A DNA stretch of 64,000 nucleotides from Argyresthia goedartella (GCA_949825045.1 OX463824.1:31900001-31964000), one strand, 5' to 3'. Positions 1-12,230 are shown, counted from the stretch's first letter. The notes: a model not told the origin generated them from the sequence alone. Translations and numbers: made by a program.

Positions 1-196
1 ATGCAAAACTGCATCGATCACCACGGCGAATATTTAAAAAAGCCATAAAACTATAATAAATGATATATACTTGTTTTACTTTGTTATTCCGGATACATAA
101 ATAGCAGCCCTTTATTACTAGTATAAATGCTTTGGATTTATTAAAAAAAAACACAAATTATTTTGTAAGTTTTATTTAAGACCAGTATTTTTATAT
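1..196. other. AT-rich, nothing recognised
   Basis: No gene or repeat end could be supported. Confidence 0.5.
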
Positions 197-2145
197 AAAA
201 CTCAAACTCAAAACTCAAAACGTTTATTCTGTAAATAGGCCACAAGGGCACTTTCACATGTCATTTCATTTCATTTTTTACGGAACATTTGGTATTATTA
301 TCATATTATCAGCAAAAAAAAAGTACTTAATTATTGTTTCTGAGAGATGTAAAGAGTCTCAAATGTCATAATAAAATAATTAAAATATAAATAACAGAGA
401 TGTATAGTCTCTTTAGTCAATAATACAATGATAATAGGAGATGTAAATGGTCCCCACAGTCAAGAGTTGTATAATTAAATTAATCTTTGGAGGTGTAAAA
501 GGCCTCCAAGTGTCCAGTAAAAGAAACTCTGGCAGTGAGGATGCTCACAATTAATTAGAACAATTCAGTCCCAAGCATTTTTATCGTCTATGTACTCTTT
601 AATACTGTAGTAAGCTTTAGAAATAAGCCTTTGCTTGATGTATTTCATGAACTTATTAATTGATAGATCTGTCAAAGTGCTTGGGAGTTTATTGTAAAAT
701 CTTACACAATTACCCTTGAACGAGTTTTTTATTTTATGGAGCCGAGTAGTGGGCACTGCAAGTTTGTCCTTGTTTCTAGTATTAAAGTTATGTATATCAC
801 AGTTTCTTCGAAAGTTAACAATGTTCTTATGGACATACATAATATTCTCGTAAATATATTGACTATGGACTGTCAATATATTTACTTCTTTAAACTTATT
901 TCTAAGAGAATCTCTATTATTCATTTTATAAATCGCACGAACAGCCCGCTTTTGCAGCACAAAAATAGTATTTATGTCAGCAGCACTGCCCCAGAGCAGA
1001 ATACCGTAGGACATAATACTATGAAAATAACTAAAATAAACTAATCTGGCTGTTTTTAAATCTGTCAAGTGACGGATTTTCCTGCATGCAAAAGCTGCAG
1101 AGCTCAGTCTGTTCGATAGCTTATCAATATGTGGACCCCATTGGAGTTTGGAATCCAACGTTATACCTAGAAACACTGTGCTGGTTACCAATTCCAATTC
1201 CTCATTTTTTATTGTTATACATGTCTGATTATTTTTAACGTTAGTAGTAAGAAACTTAACACATTTAGTCTTTTTCTCATTTAATAGCAAATTATTAACA
1301 TTAAACCAATTTACCACTCTTGATATGGTATTGTTCACGTGATCATCAGTAGCGTGTTGGTTTCGCTTTGTTTTAAAAATAAGTGAGGTGTCATCAGCAA
1401 ACAGTACCATATCATGACAGTCCCTTCCTAGATAGGGTAAGTCGTTTATATAGATGAGGAATATGAAGGGTCCCAATATTGAGCCCTGTGGCACGCCCAA
1501 AGAAACCAATGATCCTGGTGATCGTTCTCCGTTTACGTCTACCCTTTGTATTCTTCCGTTCAGATAAGATTTTAACAAATTCAATGACGTGTCTCTAACT
1601 CCATAATGATGTAATTTCCTGATCAATGTTTCATGACAAACGCAATCAAAAGCCTTAGATAAGTCACAAAAAATGCCTAGGGCATCTTGTGACTCTTCCC
1701 AGGCATCAAAAATACTTTCAATGAACTGAATTCCGGCATCTGTTGTTGAACGACCGCGAGTGAATCCAAACTGTTTGTTATGCATTAGCTTATTTGATTC
1801 AAAATGATGTAATAGCTGTGATAAGATTAATTTCTCAAAAATTTTACTAAAAGTTGGTAGTATTGATATAGGTCTGAAATTGGTGGGGTCTTGAGTACTA
1901 CCTGCTTTGAAGAGGGGAATTATCTTACTTTGTTTCATTAAATCAGGAAATTCACCGCAGTCTATACAATTGTTGAAAATGACCGCTAGGTCAGGTGCAA
2001 TTAATTCGATCAGGGATTTAACGACGTGAACAGAGAGTCCCCAAAGATCATTCGTTTTCTTAACATTTATCAATTTAAATGCCTTTACGACATCTGAACT
2101 TGTGACGTGCTTAAAATTCAAGTTATATATATATATAGTTATATA
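197..2145 (-). mobile_element. 5'-truncated LINE, FADD-type reverse transcriptase
   Basis: A 5'-truncated non-LTR retrotransposon of the broad jockey/CR1 group. The 3' end carries a short tandem tail, (TTTTGAG)n on the element strand at 197-220, instead of poly(A). The coding part runs 565-2145 and the 3' UTR is about 350 bp. It is the same family as the element at 45759-48390. The homology to that element stops near 2145 at an AT microsatellite. Confidence 0.85.
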
Positions 2146-2253
2146 TATAGTATAGTTTAGTTTTACTTTAATTAATTCCAATTTTCTTAGTATTACCATA
2201 GAGAACATAAGGAAGACTGTCCATCGCCATTCAAAGCACCGGACATCAAACAA
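565..2253 (-). CDS. LINE ORF2 fragment (reverse transcriptase)
   Basis: The open frame is 562 codons. The first 45 or so codons are chance read-through of an AT microsatellite; homology starts at about LNFKHVTSSDVV. RT motifs in order: FRPISILPTFSKIFEK, FGFTRGRSTTDAG, FCDLSKAFDCV (motif A), GVPQGSILGPF (motif B) and the catalytic FADDTSLIF (motif C). A C-terminal domain ends KAYYSIKEYI. The endonuclease domain is missing, so the copy is not autonomous. No internal stop is seen, which suggests a fairly young insertion. Confidence 0.85.
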   Translation of the reverse strand: MFDVRCFEWRWTVFLMFSMVILRKLELIKVKLNYTIYITIYIYNLNFKHVTSSDVVKAFKLINVKKTNDLWGLSVHVVKSLIELIAPDLAVIFNNCIDCGEFPDLMKQSKIIPLFKAGSTQDPTNFRPISILPTFSKIFEKLILSQLLHHFESNKLMHNKQFGFTRGRSTTDAGIQFIESIFDAWEESQDALGIFCDLSKAFDCVCHETLIRKLHHYGVRDTSLNLLKSYLNGRIQRVDVNGERSPGSLVSLGVPQGSILGPFIFLIYINDLPYLGRDCHDMVLFADDTSLIFKTKRNQHATDDHVNNTISRVVNWFNVNNLLLNEKKTKCVKFLTTNVKNNQTCITIKNEELELVTSTVFLGITLDSKLQWGPHIDKLSNRLSSAAFACRKIRHLTDLKTARLVYFSYFHSIMSYGILLWGSAADINTIFVLQKRAVRAIYKMNNRDSLRNKFKEVNILTVHSQYIYENIMYVHKNIVNFRRNCDIHNFNTRNKDKLAVPTTRLHKIKNSFKGNCVRFYNKLPSTLTDLSINKFMKYIKQRLISKAYYSIKEYIDDKNAWD

Positions 2254-2384
2254 TTATTGTTAAATGGTAACAGTTTAGATGTCGCTCATAGTATTTTTTC
2301 ATCACTAAATTGTAATTTCAATCTCACCACAATCTCAAAGCTTTCATTGCCGAACGAAACAACGTATTTGTAATATTCGCCAGT

Positions 2385-2465
2385 TATATCAGCGAGGTGG
2401 ATGGCCGAGCGGTTCATCGTCAGACTTTCAACTGGTTGACCATGGTTCAATCCCCAGTGCGAGTT
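2385..2465 (+). repeat. tRNA-like head of a SINE or tRNA pseudogene
   Basis: An A-box-like TGGCCGAGCGG and a B box GGTTCAATCCC are spaced as in a tRNA gene. The acceptor stem does not pair well, so this is a SINE head or a tRNA relic and not a working tRNA. Confidence 0.55.
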
Positions 2466-2859
2466 TATAAGGTTTTCATGTACATTGAAAAATAAATAAA
2501 AAAAAACTAATATGATAAACTAAACTAATGACTACAAAACTGATTTGAGTTTGAAAAAGAAAATTTCTCCTTCAAGTGGTGATTCACGGCTTAATCTCGC
2601 ACAGGAAAAAGAAACTCCATGAACTCTACCAGTGCTTCGGAAATACGCCCGTCGGAGAAGATAGCACCAAGAAACTCTACGAGAATGTATTTTTATTTTT
2701 AAAATAAATGTACGATATTAAAAATTATCTAATCTAATGACAATATTATAACATCGTATCCATAAGTGCCAATAAGATGTCTCAAAATAACAATCTAACA
2801 AAATAAATAAATAAGAACAAAGACAAGCTGTAATAAACAAAACTTATGAGAAACCAGAC

Positions 2860-2975
2860 TGGACCAGTCCCCCCAAGCAGCACCCGTTCACGAGTATGAC
2901 TTGTGCACCAGCCATCATGGACCAGTACCCCCAAGCAGCACCCGTTCACGAGTATGACTTGTGCACCAGCCATCA
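2860..2975. repeat. 58-bp tandem repeat, two copies
   Basis: Copies at 2860-2917 and 2918-2975 differ at only about one position. The sequence is GC-rich against an AT-rich background. No coding meaning is seen. Confidence 0.85.
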
Positions 2976-4714
2976 CCCCCCTCGACATATTTGAGGGAGG
3001 GGAGCAATCAAATCAAATCAAACATATCAAACCAATATGCCATCACATCGCTTCAATAATTCACGAAATTTACGATCATTTTTAATGATATTGAGGTCTA
3101 ATCTGAGTCCGGTAGCGCTAGTGTAGTCTTAAAAATCTCTCATGCCACCTAGGTTATTATAATGTACAACAAATTGGCAGCCGTAAACAAAGAAACCCTG
3201 TTTATTTTCTACGTAAACAGCAAACAGGGCTAACGCCATCTGTGCCTAGGCGGAAATTTTTGCTACTACCTTGTATTATAAGTATGGTATGGTATGATAC
3301 TGTTTTTAGGGGGGAAAATTACGTGAGATTTGCCGCGACCGCCCCTCTCCTTCACTTGAGATTTGGCTCGAATCCCTTCCCCCTCTAAACACCTCACGTC
3401 ATTAATGGAAGTTGAGTTGAATTTCTACTTAGGACTAGAATAAATCATCTAAGGATTGTCAAGGTACCAAAAAATCCCAGAAAAAAAAAGTTGATCATAA
3501 TGTAAGCAACACAAAACACACAAAAATACTTTATTTGCAAAGAAGATTTGCTCTTAATTAAACACTTCCAAAATCTTTAGTGATCTATCCGCCTCAACCA
3601 GTCCTTCCAGAGACTTCTCTACCAGATGACATAGCAGGAAGGGCCTTGCCTGCCCTGGATAAAGATAGCATTAGATGATGTGTACTAGTCATAAGTAGCG
3701 ACGCATCGAGGTTGGTTTTCAAAGCCTTGAACGGGTATCGCCCGATTTTTTTTTGGAGCTCAACAGTGTTCTGGGACATGCAGTAGAGACAGCTCTACCA
3801 GATGACGCAGCAGGAGTGGCCTTCCTGGACCTGGATATAGCTAGCATTTAGTAAGTAGGAAATCAAGTTGGAATTCAAAGCCTTGAACGGCTATTTCCCG
3901 AAAAACTTTTTGACCTGGACGATATTCTGGATCATGCAGTAGGGATGTAGTATTGCGCCGCGCCAGTCCCACACAACACAATGGATGGAACACTTACCGA
4001 TGTATCTACTGAAAATCCGTATTGATTGTGTTTGACCCCTTGTGCTCTTAAATTATTGATCCTATAGTAAAAATGTTAATGGCATAATTTATTCACAGTT
4101 TAATATAGTTAATAAATGTAGGATAACTCCTACATTAATTAATCGCTTATACCTATGTTATTTTTTAATAGTTTCCGAGTTATGAGCGAAGGTTATACCC
4201 CCACTTTCGAGGTAGCAAACTTCCTTAACCACACGATACCAAACGATCCTCGAAAAAAAAAAAAACATTTGTAGAAATTTATGTAAGCTGAAACCCCTTT
4301 CTATAGGGCTATTAGTCAATTAAATTAAATCGTCAAAATGACCATGGACATCACTCCACTCAGAGTTGATATTTGAGGGATCGGTGTGTCCTTGGCGTCC
4401 ACTTCAACATAATGGAAGCCAGTTTAACAGGCGGTAAAATTTGTGGTGGTCGAACTTTTGAGTCCCAATTAAAATAAAATTACGAAGAACTATTTATATT
4501 TCACATATAATATTTTCAAGTTTAAACATGTAATAAAAAGGATGTCTTTATAACATATATTTTTGCGGATTTGGAGGAATAGCGCTTTAAGATGAACATT
4601 TTACAATACTCAGCTTCTTAAGTGATTGTATTATTTTTATTGAATAAATAAAGGCTCTACTTTGAAGCAAATTTTGAGCTTATTAGAGTATGATAAATTG
4701 AGTAGTTTTGACGA
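2976..4714. other. Mostly unassigned AT-rich DNA
   Basis: Apart from the diverged tandem repeat at 3607-3960, nothing is recognised. Short open frames are below chance concern. Confidence 0.5.
3607..3960. repeat. Two diverged tandem copies of a roughly 185-bp unit
   Basis: Both copies share CTCTACCAGATGAC near the start, CAAAGCCTTGAACGG in the middle and CATGCAGTAG at the end. They begin near 3607 and 3795. They look like an old tandem repeat or two relics of one dispersed repeat. Confidence 0.6.
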
Positions 4715-4947
4715 ACTCTGCGGCGTAGCGGTTGTGGCTCTGCTATCATGCGAGAGGCCCCGGGTTCGATCCCCGCCTGGGGTAGAGAAAAAAATAACAC
4801 CAGGGTCTTATATGTTTATATGTGTGTGACGTCGCTGTTTCTGGTTCCCACCACACATCCTATTGTTATCCTAGTGTGGGGCCAGAAGCAATGTATGTGC
4901 CTATATGTAAATGTTATGTTAGTAGAGACGAAAATAAAGACTGATTA
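4715..4947 (+). mobile_element. SINE family 1, near full-length copy
   Basis: The tRNA-like head has B box GGTTCGATCCC at about 4764. The body includes TGTGTGACGTCGCTGTTTC and TGTGGGGCCAGAAGCAATG, and it ends in an A/T-rich tail. The same body recurs at 12125, 18380, 27196, 28550, 35830, 48630 and 57385, so this is a dispersed family moved by LINE machinery. Confidence 0.8.
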
Positions 4948-4949
4948 AA

Positions 4950-5689
4950 TCAAATGACTATGAACAAGGTCATTTTGTCAGAATCACCAAAACACAGCCA
5001 AAGAAAGCCCCTTCGGCCTCCTACGAAACCAACGCTACGTAACCAGTTTCGTGTGAAGGATTTTCTTGCTACGAAACTTGTTATGTACAAAGATTTATTT
5101 TTCTTTCTATGAAACCAGTTACGTAGCAAGTTGTTTTTTTTAATAAGCTTCTGCCGGCCTCGTTTATCCTGGTTTCCTAAGAAATAGCGAGATCTCTTCA
5201 CTTTTCATTGGGCACCGTCCGAATACAATGTTATTACTTAAAGCTTAATTTACGAAAACCGTTTTTTCCACTTTTATATTCGCGACACGTAGCGGATTGA
5301 TGCATTTTATCATTTGAGGTGTCCTCGTTGGTTTTGTCTCAATTGTGGGAGTGACAAGAGATATATAATGGTGCATGTATATAATATGTTATAATGTCAG
5401 TTTTTAAGGGGGTTCCCCATTAACTAATTCTCCGCCGTTCATGTGTGCGCGTGATCTATGGGCCAGGCCACATCACTACCTTGCGGCTTCGCATCGCAAA
5501 AATACCCTAGAGTCAACTCTATGATGCCTGGCCTTATCCGATGGACCGTATGCGGTAGAGAGTTCAAATTTTCACAGAATATGTATTTCTGTTACTATTA
5601 CAGCAACACTAAACATTCCTTACATTGAGGACAAAATTTCGAATGCACCTAGGCAGGTAACTATTTTTAATTTTAATGACTATTTTTAA
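4950..5689. other. Unassigned
   Basis: ACGAAACCAGTTACGTAGC-like words recur at about 5030, 5060 and 5110, suggesting a short decayed repeat. No gene is seen. Confidence 0.4.
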
Positions 5690-5766
5690 GAGGTTTTATA
5701 TTAGATTCTCTATGTAAAATCCAATGAAAATAAACTATTAACTGAAACTGAAACTGAAACTGAAAC
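5690..5766 (+). repeat. 3' end of a LINE with (ACTGAA)n tail
   Basis: AAAATCCAATGAAAATAAAC is followed by at least four ACTGAA repeats at 5738-5766. This looks like the 3' terminus of a short LINE copy in plus orientation; no coding part remains. Confidence 0.5.
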
Positions 5767-6061
5767 TATCATTTTAGGTATTAAAGCGCTTCTCCCATAA
5801 GAAACATATTTTTTTGCATCTTTACGTTGGTACATAATTTTTCTTGCGTGCGACTTGCACTTGAACATATATTTTTTTGTTATATTCAATATTTTTTCAT
5901 TTTTAGGGTTCCGTACCCAACGGGTAAGAACGGAACCCTATTACTAAGACTTCGCTGTCCGTCCATCCGTCTGTCACCAGGCTATAACTCAAGAACCTAG
6001 CTAGCTAGAGAGTTGAAATTTTCACAGATTATGTATTTCTGTTGCCGCTATAACAACAAAT

Positions 6062-6193
6062 TGTAGTGTGTCACCACCTTTAGCCGATAAGTCTCTATAA
6101 TAACCAATGTCTGTGTCCATCCTGAGTGAATAAACGCCCGTCTTTGAACCAACAAACACGTCTCTCACTACATCCCATAGGCCCATCCCTACA
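6062..6193 (+). repeat. 5' LTR
   Basis: 132 bp, TG...CA bounded. It contains TATA-like CTCTATAATAACC and an AATAAA polyadenylation signal about 35 bp further on, the expected order for an LTR promoter and R region. Confidence 0.88.
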
Positions 6194-9100
6194 TGGCGAC
6201 CTGGCCAGGCCAGCCTACCTCTCGCGAGGTAGTGCTGTGCCGAATGGCGATTAAATAAATTCAAATAATATTTAAATAATACTTGAAGAACTTGGAAACG
6301 AGAAATATAACGAAGATAAATATATAGAGAAAAAGAACGGGATGACCTATGAAGAGATTAGCGGATTGCAGCCAGAAGAAGACGGATAAATAGAAGAAAG
6401 AAGATAATTATAGAAGAAAGAATATATTTACACAAGAAAAGAAAAGAAAATATTACAGAAGATTTGTGCTGCCGGGTGCCGGGCGATTTCCTAAGCCTGA
6501 TGATGTGGAAGCAGGGCGCTGGGCGTAACCGTACGGGTCAAGTGAGGCGCAGCTGGGAGATGTACGGTTCCCAGGATGTGCTGACTCCGAGCGAGCTGCG
6601 TGCGACACGGGCGATGACGTCGTGGCGTCAATGTGTTTTTTGGACAATGGGTTTTATTATACGTATGACATGTAAGTAAATTAAATTATTTGTCGATTAG
6701 TATATTTAAGTTTTGGCTAGATTTTGTATTGTCAAAGGGTTGACGATACGATCAATATTAATATAATTATTTTTCCAAATGAAGATTGCATGAAGTAACT
6801 AAAATAGTATTATGATGAATGGCATAGAACGAAAAGTTAGTAGTACAGTATAGTCAGCAAGAGAAGTGTGAATGAACGATTGATATTATTTTTTAGGAAT
6901 GGAGATATTTTTGAAAGCCGAAAAGTAAATAAGTTAGACACGAGTTATTTGGGATGAGATGATTTGACAGTATTTTTTTATTTTTGAGGAGATTTTGAAA
7001 AATCTGGGAATAATGTGATAAAAAGTGTGAAGTATGAAGTTGAAAGTTTTGTTATTTTTTTGTTTTATAACCGCTAGTATTTTTTTTTATATTGCATCAT
7101 AATTCTGATTTACTCCAAATGTACAATCAAGTACATAAATGATTCAGTTGTTCATTTGACTTGGTAACAGTCAAAGTTATTCAAAAGTTAAGTATAGAAA
7201 TTCAATCCAGTGTTCGCAGGCGAACCAAATATGGACATGCTACACTGCAGAAGAAACCAAATTAGATTAGAACATAACACATGTTTTGATTACAGAGAAA
7301 CAGAATTGTTATTATAATAATTAGTAGTTCATGTTACCGCAGTGCGACTTGTATAGAGCGAAAGATTTTAGTTTCATGCGACTAATATGGAAGATACATA
7401 AAAGGTGATGGATGATTGATAGCGAGTTTAGGGTACCGCAGAGAGATTAAGTATGAAACCATTTTCAAGTTATAATACGGAATGAATTTGAATAGTATGA
7501 GATGTATAAATTTCATATTGTGTATGTATGTACAAAATATTTAGTATGCAAAAGAAGTTCAGCTTTAATCACAGATATACTTAAAAAAAAACGTACGACG
7601 GAACCACTAACGTTAGTTTATCATAAAAGTTTGTTTAGAAATTGTACTTGCATTTATTTTACAGATTGCATTCGAGTTTATTAATAGAATTATAGTCTGA
7701 CCAGCGGATATGGTCACTTCGGATTCGGATACTTCATAAAAGTGAGAAAATATTGGTTGATAGTGAGAGTTGAAAAGTATGAAAATGAAATGGAACGAAA
7801 AGTTAACCACTGATGTGAAGATTTATTTAATATTTGCAAGTTTTAAGTTATGTTATGTGAGTACGTATTACCTAAGAAAGTTATATTTTTGTTTGGATTT
7901 GGGAATGTAGATTATTGTTGTCGTTAGGAATAAAAAGTATGAATTTGAGAGAAGGTATGGAATGTGCAGGATAGGTTACTCTAGGCCACAGAGTAAGTTA
8001 GTTGGGAACACTTCGTTTGTTAAGTTTTCGAGAAAAGTTGGAATGATCATCCAGTCTTTACAGAATATCTTAAAATTCGAAGGATTCGTATTGATTGAGT
8101 ATAAGTTATGTTTTTAGTATGGTACGTAACTATTGGCGAGTCCGATATGTTATTGTATTTTCATCAAAGTCTCAAAGGTACAAGGTACAAGGCACGAATC
8201 CTTCCTCTTCGATCATGATGTGGACGAGTTTCCTTTGTGAGAAAGTTGGATATCGATGACCTAATAAGCTCGCGAGCCAGGTACTAGTAGTCTATGTATT
8301 TAAGTATTATTATAAAAAGTACCTTATAAAGTAAATACCTGTGTGTATAAAAAGTACCTATAAATGTGCACTCACTACATGTGAATATTAAGGGTCCGGA
8401 TCCCGATAATTAAAGTACCTATATGAAGTGATAAGGAGATTATAATAAAGACTTTGTTTGAAAGAGATTGTTTATGAAAAGAAAAGTACATTTTGATGGG
8501 TTTTGAAAAGATGGTTATTATATTATGTTTATGTAGAGTGTTTTTTGGATAAGAAAGTAATAATGAGATTTATGACAAATATAAAAATGGTATTCACTAG
8601 ATATATGAAAAAAAAAAAGAAGTTTGAATAAAACATAGACAAAGAGTTATTTGTTAGTGTTGTAGTTAGTAATTTTGAGAGTATGGTAGTAAATTAGAAG
8701 TATTGTTTCTGTTATTGAGAGCATGTACTTAAGTAGAGAGGAAAGTCTGTTTTTGTTGTCTGGTATGCAAGTAAGAAAATGAATGAGTTTAAATATTGCT
8801 GAATGAGAAAGCAAAAATAAATAAATGTTATTGTCGCCAACCCTACCCTATTCTACCCTACCCTATACTACCTACTACAAATTCTTTTTTACCAACAGTT
8901 TGCGTTTAGTATTTGAATCTTTTTTATCGACGTAGGTTTTAATTATTTACCTATCATGTATCTTTACTTTTAGAATGGTGGATTATAAACCACATTATAT
9001 CCATAGTAATAGTAAACAACCTCTGTATGGTTAATTTTTATATTATTAACAATAAACATGTATCGTTTTCATACCTATATTTTTTCAATGGCGGTGTAGT

Positions 9101-9560
9101 TTAAAAAAAAAAAAAAACAATTGAAAATGCAAAGATAATTATTTTAATTAAAATTATATTTGACAAGTTGTCATTGTTTATGTTAAAAAAAATATTCATA
9201 AATTTGAAAATTAAAATAAAGATTTTTAGTTATACTTAACTACTGTTGATGTTTTGGATATGTTTTTATTTCAGTATTTTTTTTGTATAAGTAGTTATCA
9301 GATATCAGATGAAAAGTTATCAGATGGTTAAAATGTTAAAATGAAATGTAAGATGTTTTGCAAAGTTTGTTGATGTTATTCGATTTGTAATAAATAACAG
9401 CATATTATTTAAAAGTAGTATATTTGAAATTAAAAGATAAAAAAGTCACATTGGATTGTATAGGTTATTTATATTAAGATTTTTAAATAAATTTTGTTTT
9501 AACGTTAGAAAAAATAAGATACCAAATTTTTTCTTTCAAAAAAAAAAAAAAGGTGGAAGG

Positions 9561-9692
9561 TGTAGTGTGTCACCACCTTTAGCCGATAAGTCTCTATAAT
9601 AACCAATGTCTGTGTCCATCCTGAGTGAATAAACGCCCGTCTTTGAACCAACAAACACGTCTCTCACTACATCCCATAGGCCCATCCCTACA
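9561..9692 (+). repeat. 3' LTR
   Basis: Identical by eye to 6062-6193. It is preceded by the polypurine tract and followed by the AAAT target duplication. Confidence 0.88.
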
Positions 9693-9983
9693 AAATACTA
9701 AAAAACAGGATAAAAGAAATATTTAAGGGGGTTCCATACAACAATTCTTTCAATACCACATACAAACTTATGGATGCACCTGGTTACGTACATGGACTGT
9801 GAAAGTAACCGCACCAATAACTTTGTAAACAATATTTTGCTGTGTAAAATCCAAACTATTCACTCCACACCATCGCTTCCATTGAACGGTGGTACGGAAC
9901 CCTTCGTGCGCGATTTAGACTCGCACTTGACCGGTTATTTTATTATAAAGCTTATCTTGTGACATGCCATATGGTGATATATT

Positions 9984-10378
9984 TGTCACCGTAAAATAGT
10001 CAAAACCGTTAGTTGATAAACTAACGTTTTATTTCTCGTTAGTTGGTCAACTATCGACAGATACACTGTAAAGTGTAGCGTACTGCTTACTATATGACGC
10101 GTTAGTTAATATACTAACGGTTAAAACCGTTAAATAGTAAACTGGTTTAAACTTGAATCGCAAAAGAAATACTAGGGCAAACACTACTGTAGCTTAGGCG
10201 AAGGCTAGAGGGGGCGAGCGCAGCGAAGCCCCCGGATTGTCTTTGTGTTAGGTTGACATGTAAGAACAAAAGAAACGTAAATTCTAACCCTGTCGGTCTG
10301 GTTTACTATCTGTCGATAGTTGAACAACTAACGCGTTAGTTTATCAACTAACGGTTTTGACTATCTTATGGTGATGTA
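9984..10378. mobile_element. MITE, family M1, complete copy
   Basis: Long terminal inverted repeats: GTCACCGTAAAATAGTC then AAAACCGTTAGTTGATAAAC on the left, and the inverse at 10325-10377. The inner palindrome is ACGTTAGT/ACTAACG-like. The core at about 10190-10290 contains GCGAGCGCAGCGAAGCCCCC and GTTAGGTTGACATGTAAGAA, shared with other MITEs here. It has no coding capacity. Confidence 0.8.
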
Positions 10379-11212
10379 TTTACTCTACAAACTAAATATT
10401 CATAAATAGAAAACCAATAACCCTTCTTCTGTGAGAGCGACCAAAATCCGGTTTTTATTTTTCATAGGTTTTGAACATTTTTTTTTTTTTGGGCTGCCAC
10501 AGATGAGAACCATCGCGTAAATTCTCAAACGATTTACATTTCATTCAATGAAAGCAGTATTTAACGCCAGCGGATCGCAATTCCGCTTGAAAGGACCTTA
10601 ATTTTCCATGAGGCATTGCTCCAAGGTAGAACACTTCAAAGAGAGATGTAATTTACCAGTATTTTTGCTTATTCGAATTATTTCGTTTCATTTTTCTAGG
10701 GCGCAGTGACAGTTATAAAGGCCTAAGATTTATTTGGAATTAATATCCTTATCGTAAAAGAGAAAGAATTTGGCAACGCTTCCAATGTCAACACAAAATG
10801 ACTTTTAATCAATTCGGAGTATAGTTTTTGCAATTCAAGACCGCGCGCGCGTTCAGTTATTGTTTATTTTTTATGACGAGCACACTGACCTACTGTGACC
10901 TGTAACTTCACTTATCGGATTTGAGTTTTCATATCAAAGCCCGAGAATTTGCTGGACTACGTATAATTAAATATTTGCTAAAGGTGTTATATGTTCTTTA
11001 TAAAGCATGTTTGCATAATACCCTTGATTTGCAAACAAAATTAAGGTGTGTTCATTCACAATTTAATTTCAATATGTCAAACACACACATACTATTTACA
11101 GGTAATACTTGATAAAATATTAATACTAGCTGGAATCGTGCACAAGCTTGCTAAAACAAGTAAGGAGAACCATGTTATGGGTCCGGTAGTCTACAACAAG
11201 TCACCTGAAGCT

Positions 11213-11710
11213 AAAGATAAAGATAAAGATAAAGAATCATTTATTCAGGAACATAGGTAATATGTAAATCTAATCAATGACATTGAGTGATGGGTCTCTA
11301 TGCTCTGCCATGGGAGGGCATATGAATATTATTTACATTTTAAGTATTAATTACATTATAAACATTAAAAATTAGCGTAGAATTACTAATTACCTACATA
11401 TATGACTATATTAGGCATCTGGCATATAATACATTGTCGCCATCTTTATAAAACATCACTGAGGTATTCATCGACACTGTAATAAACCTTGTTTGTTAGA
11501 AGACCCTTTATTTTCTTTTTAAATGTGTGTATATTTTGTATTTCTTTTACAGACTGTGGGAGTTTGTTATATATTCTAATAGCCATGACAAATATACTTT
11601 TATTAAAATAGGCTGACTTGTGGCACTCCATTTTGAGCATCATATGGTGACGCCTGCTTTTGACATTTTGAAAAAGATGCATATTACTTTTGACAAAAAC
11701 CAAGGTTTCG
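11213..11710 (-). mobile_element. Short 5'-truncated LINE 3' end
   Basis: The open frame 11446-11703 ends IYNKLPQSVKEIQN, then FKKKIKGLLTNKVYYSVDEY. This is the C-terminal end of a LINE reverse transcriptase, close to the end of the element at 50406-51830. The tail is (TTTATC)n on the element strand at 11213-11244. About 500 bp in all, heavily 5'-truncated. Confidence 0.75.
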
Positions 11711-12124
11711 TATATGTAAATAGTAGGAAGCTATCACTGGTACACCGAGTGTGCCCATGTTCAAAGTAAGACTGAAAGGATGGCTTGTCGAGAGGTCCTT
11801 TTACAGCTATGATCAATTTATATAATTAAAATAACTAACCCTTTTATTGTGTACAATGATGAAATTAGTGTTACTAGGAGTATACTGAATATTACTGCTG
11901 GAATTAAATTAAATTTATATAAAATTTTAACTTATTTAAATTTAATTCAATTTAACTTTAAAAAATGATTTACTATAAATTAAGCTTTATGAAATGTATA
12001 TATGGTTCATGATACTAAGTTGATTTTGTAACATTTTCTTTTCACTTGTAATGAATATGGTCATTAAATGATGTCTATGTCTGTCTTAATTAATCCTCGG
12101 GTATTTCATGTTTAAATGAACATT

Positions 12125-12230
12125 TATTTGTGACGTCGCTAATTCTGTTTCTCACGACACAGGCTGTCTTAGTGTGGGGCCGAAAGCTATATATGTGCTT
12201 GAATATGAATGTTAAATAACAAAATTACAT
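12125..12230 (+). repeat. SINE family 1, partial copy
   Basis: The body motifs TGTGACGTCGCTAATTCTG and TGTGGGGCCGAAAGC match the SINE at 4715, but the tRNA-like head is missing. Confidence 0.6.

Larger units (their letters stand above)
6062..9692 (+). mobile_element. Non-coding LTR retrotransposon (LARD/TRIM-like), 3.63 kb
   Basis: Two direct 132-bp repeats start TGTAGTGTG and end CCCTACA. They are flanked by a 4-bp target duplication AAAT (6058-6061 and 9693-9696). A primer-site-like TGGCGACCTGG starts at 6194 directly after the left LTR. A polypurine tract (A-run then AGGTGGAAGG) ends at 9560 directly before the right LTR. The interior (6194-9560) has no open frame above about 70 codons and no gag, pol or env motif, so it must have been moved in trans. 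The two LTRs look identical over 132 bp, so the insertion is young. The name of the parent element is not recognised. Confidence 0.88.
5903..9950. repeat. Dispersed 'GGGTTCCGTACC' repeat, split by the LTR element
   Basis: The left piece is 5903-6061 and the right piece 9693-9950. Together they match the uninterrupted reverse copy at 24657-25068. The join falls in ACAACAAATACTAAAAA. This family also appears at 28000-28405, 30160-30270, 31215-31458 and as scraps near 38740, 45640 and 55570. It is non-coding; the class is not recognised. Confidence 0.75.

Noticed and set aside
4720..4785. Functional tRNA gene
   Set aside because: Only the A and B boxes are tRNA-like; it leads into a SINE body and the stems do not pair.
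6453..6679. gag remnant in the LTR element
   Set aside because: The GC-rich frames have no zinc knuckle, capsid or protease motif; kept only as an observation.
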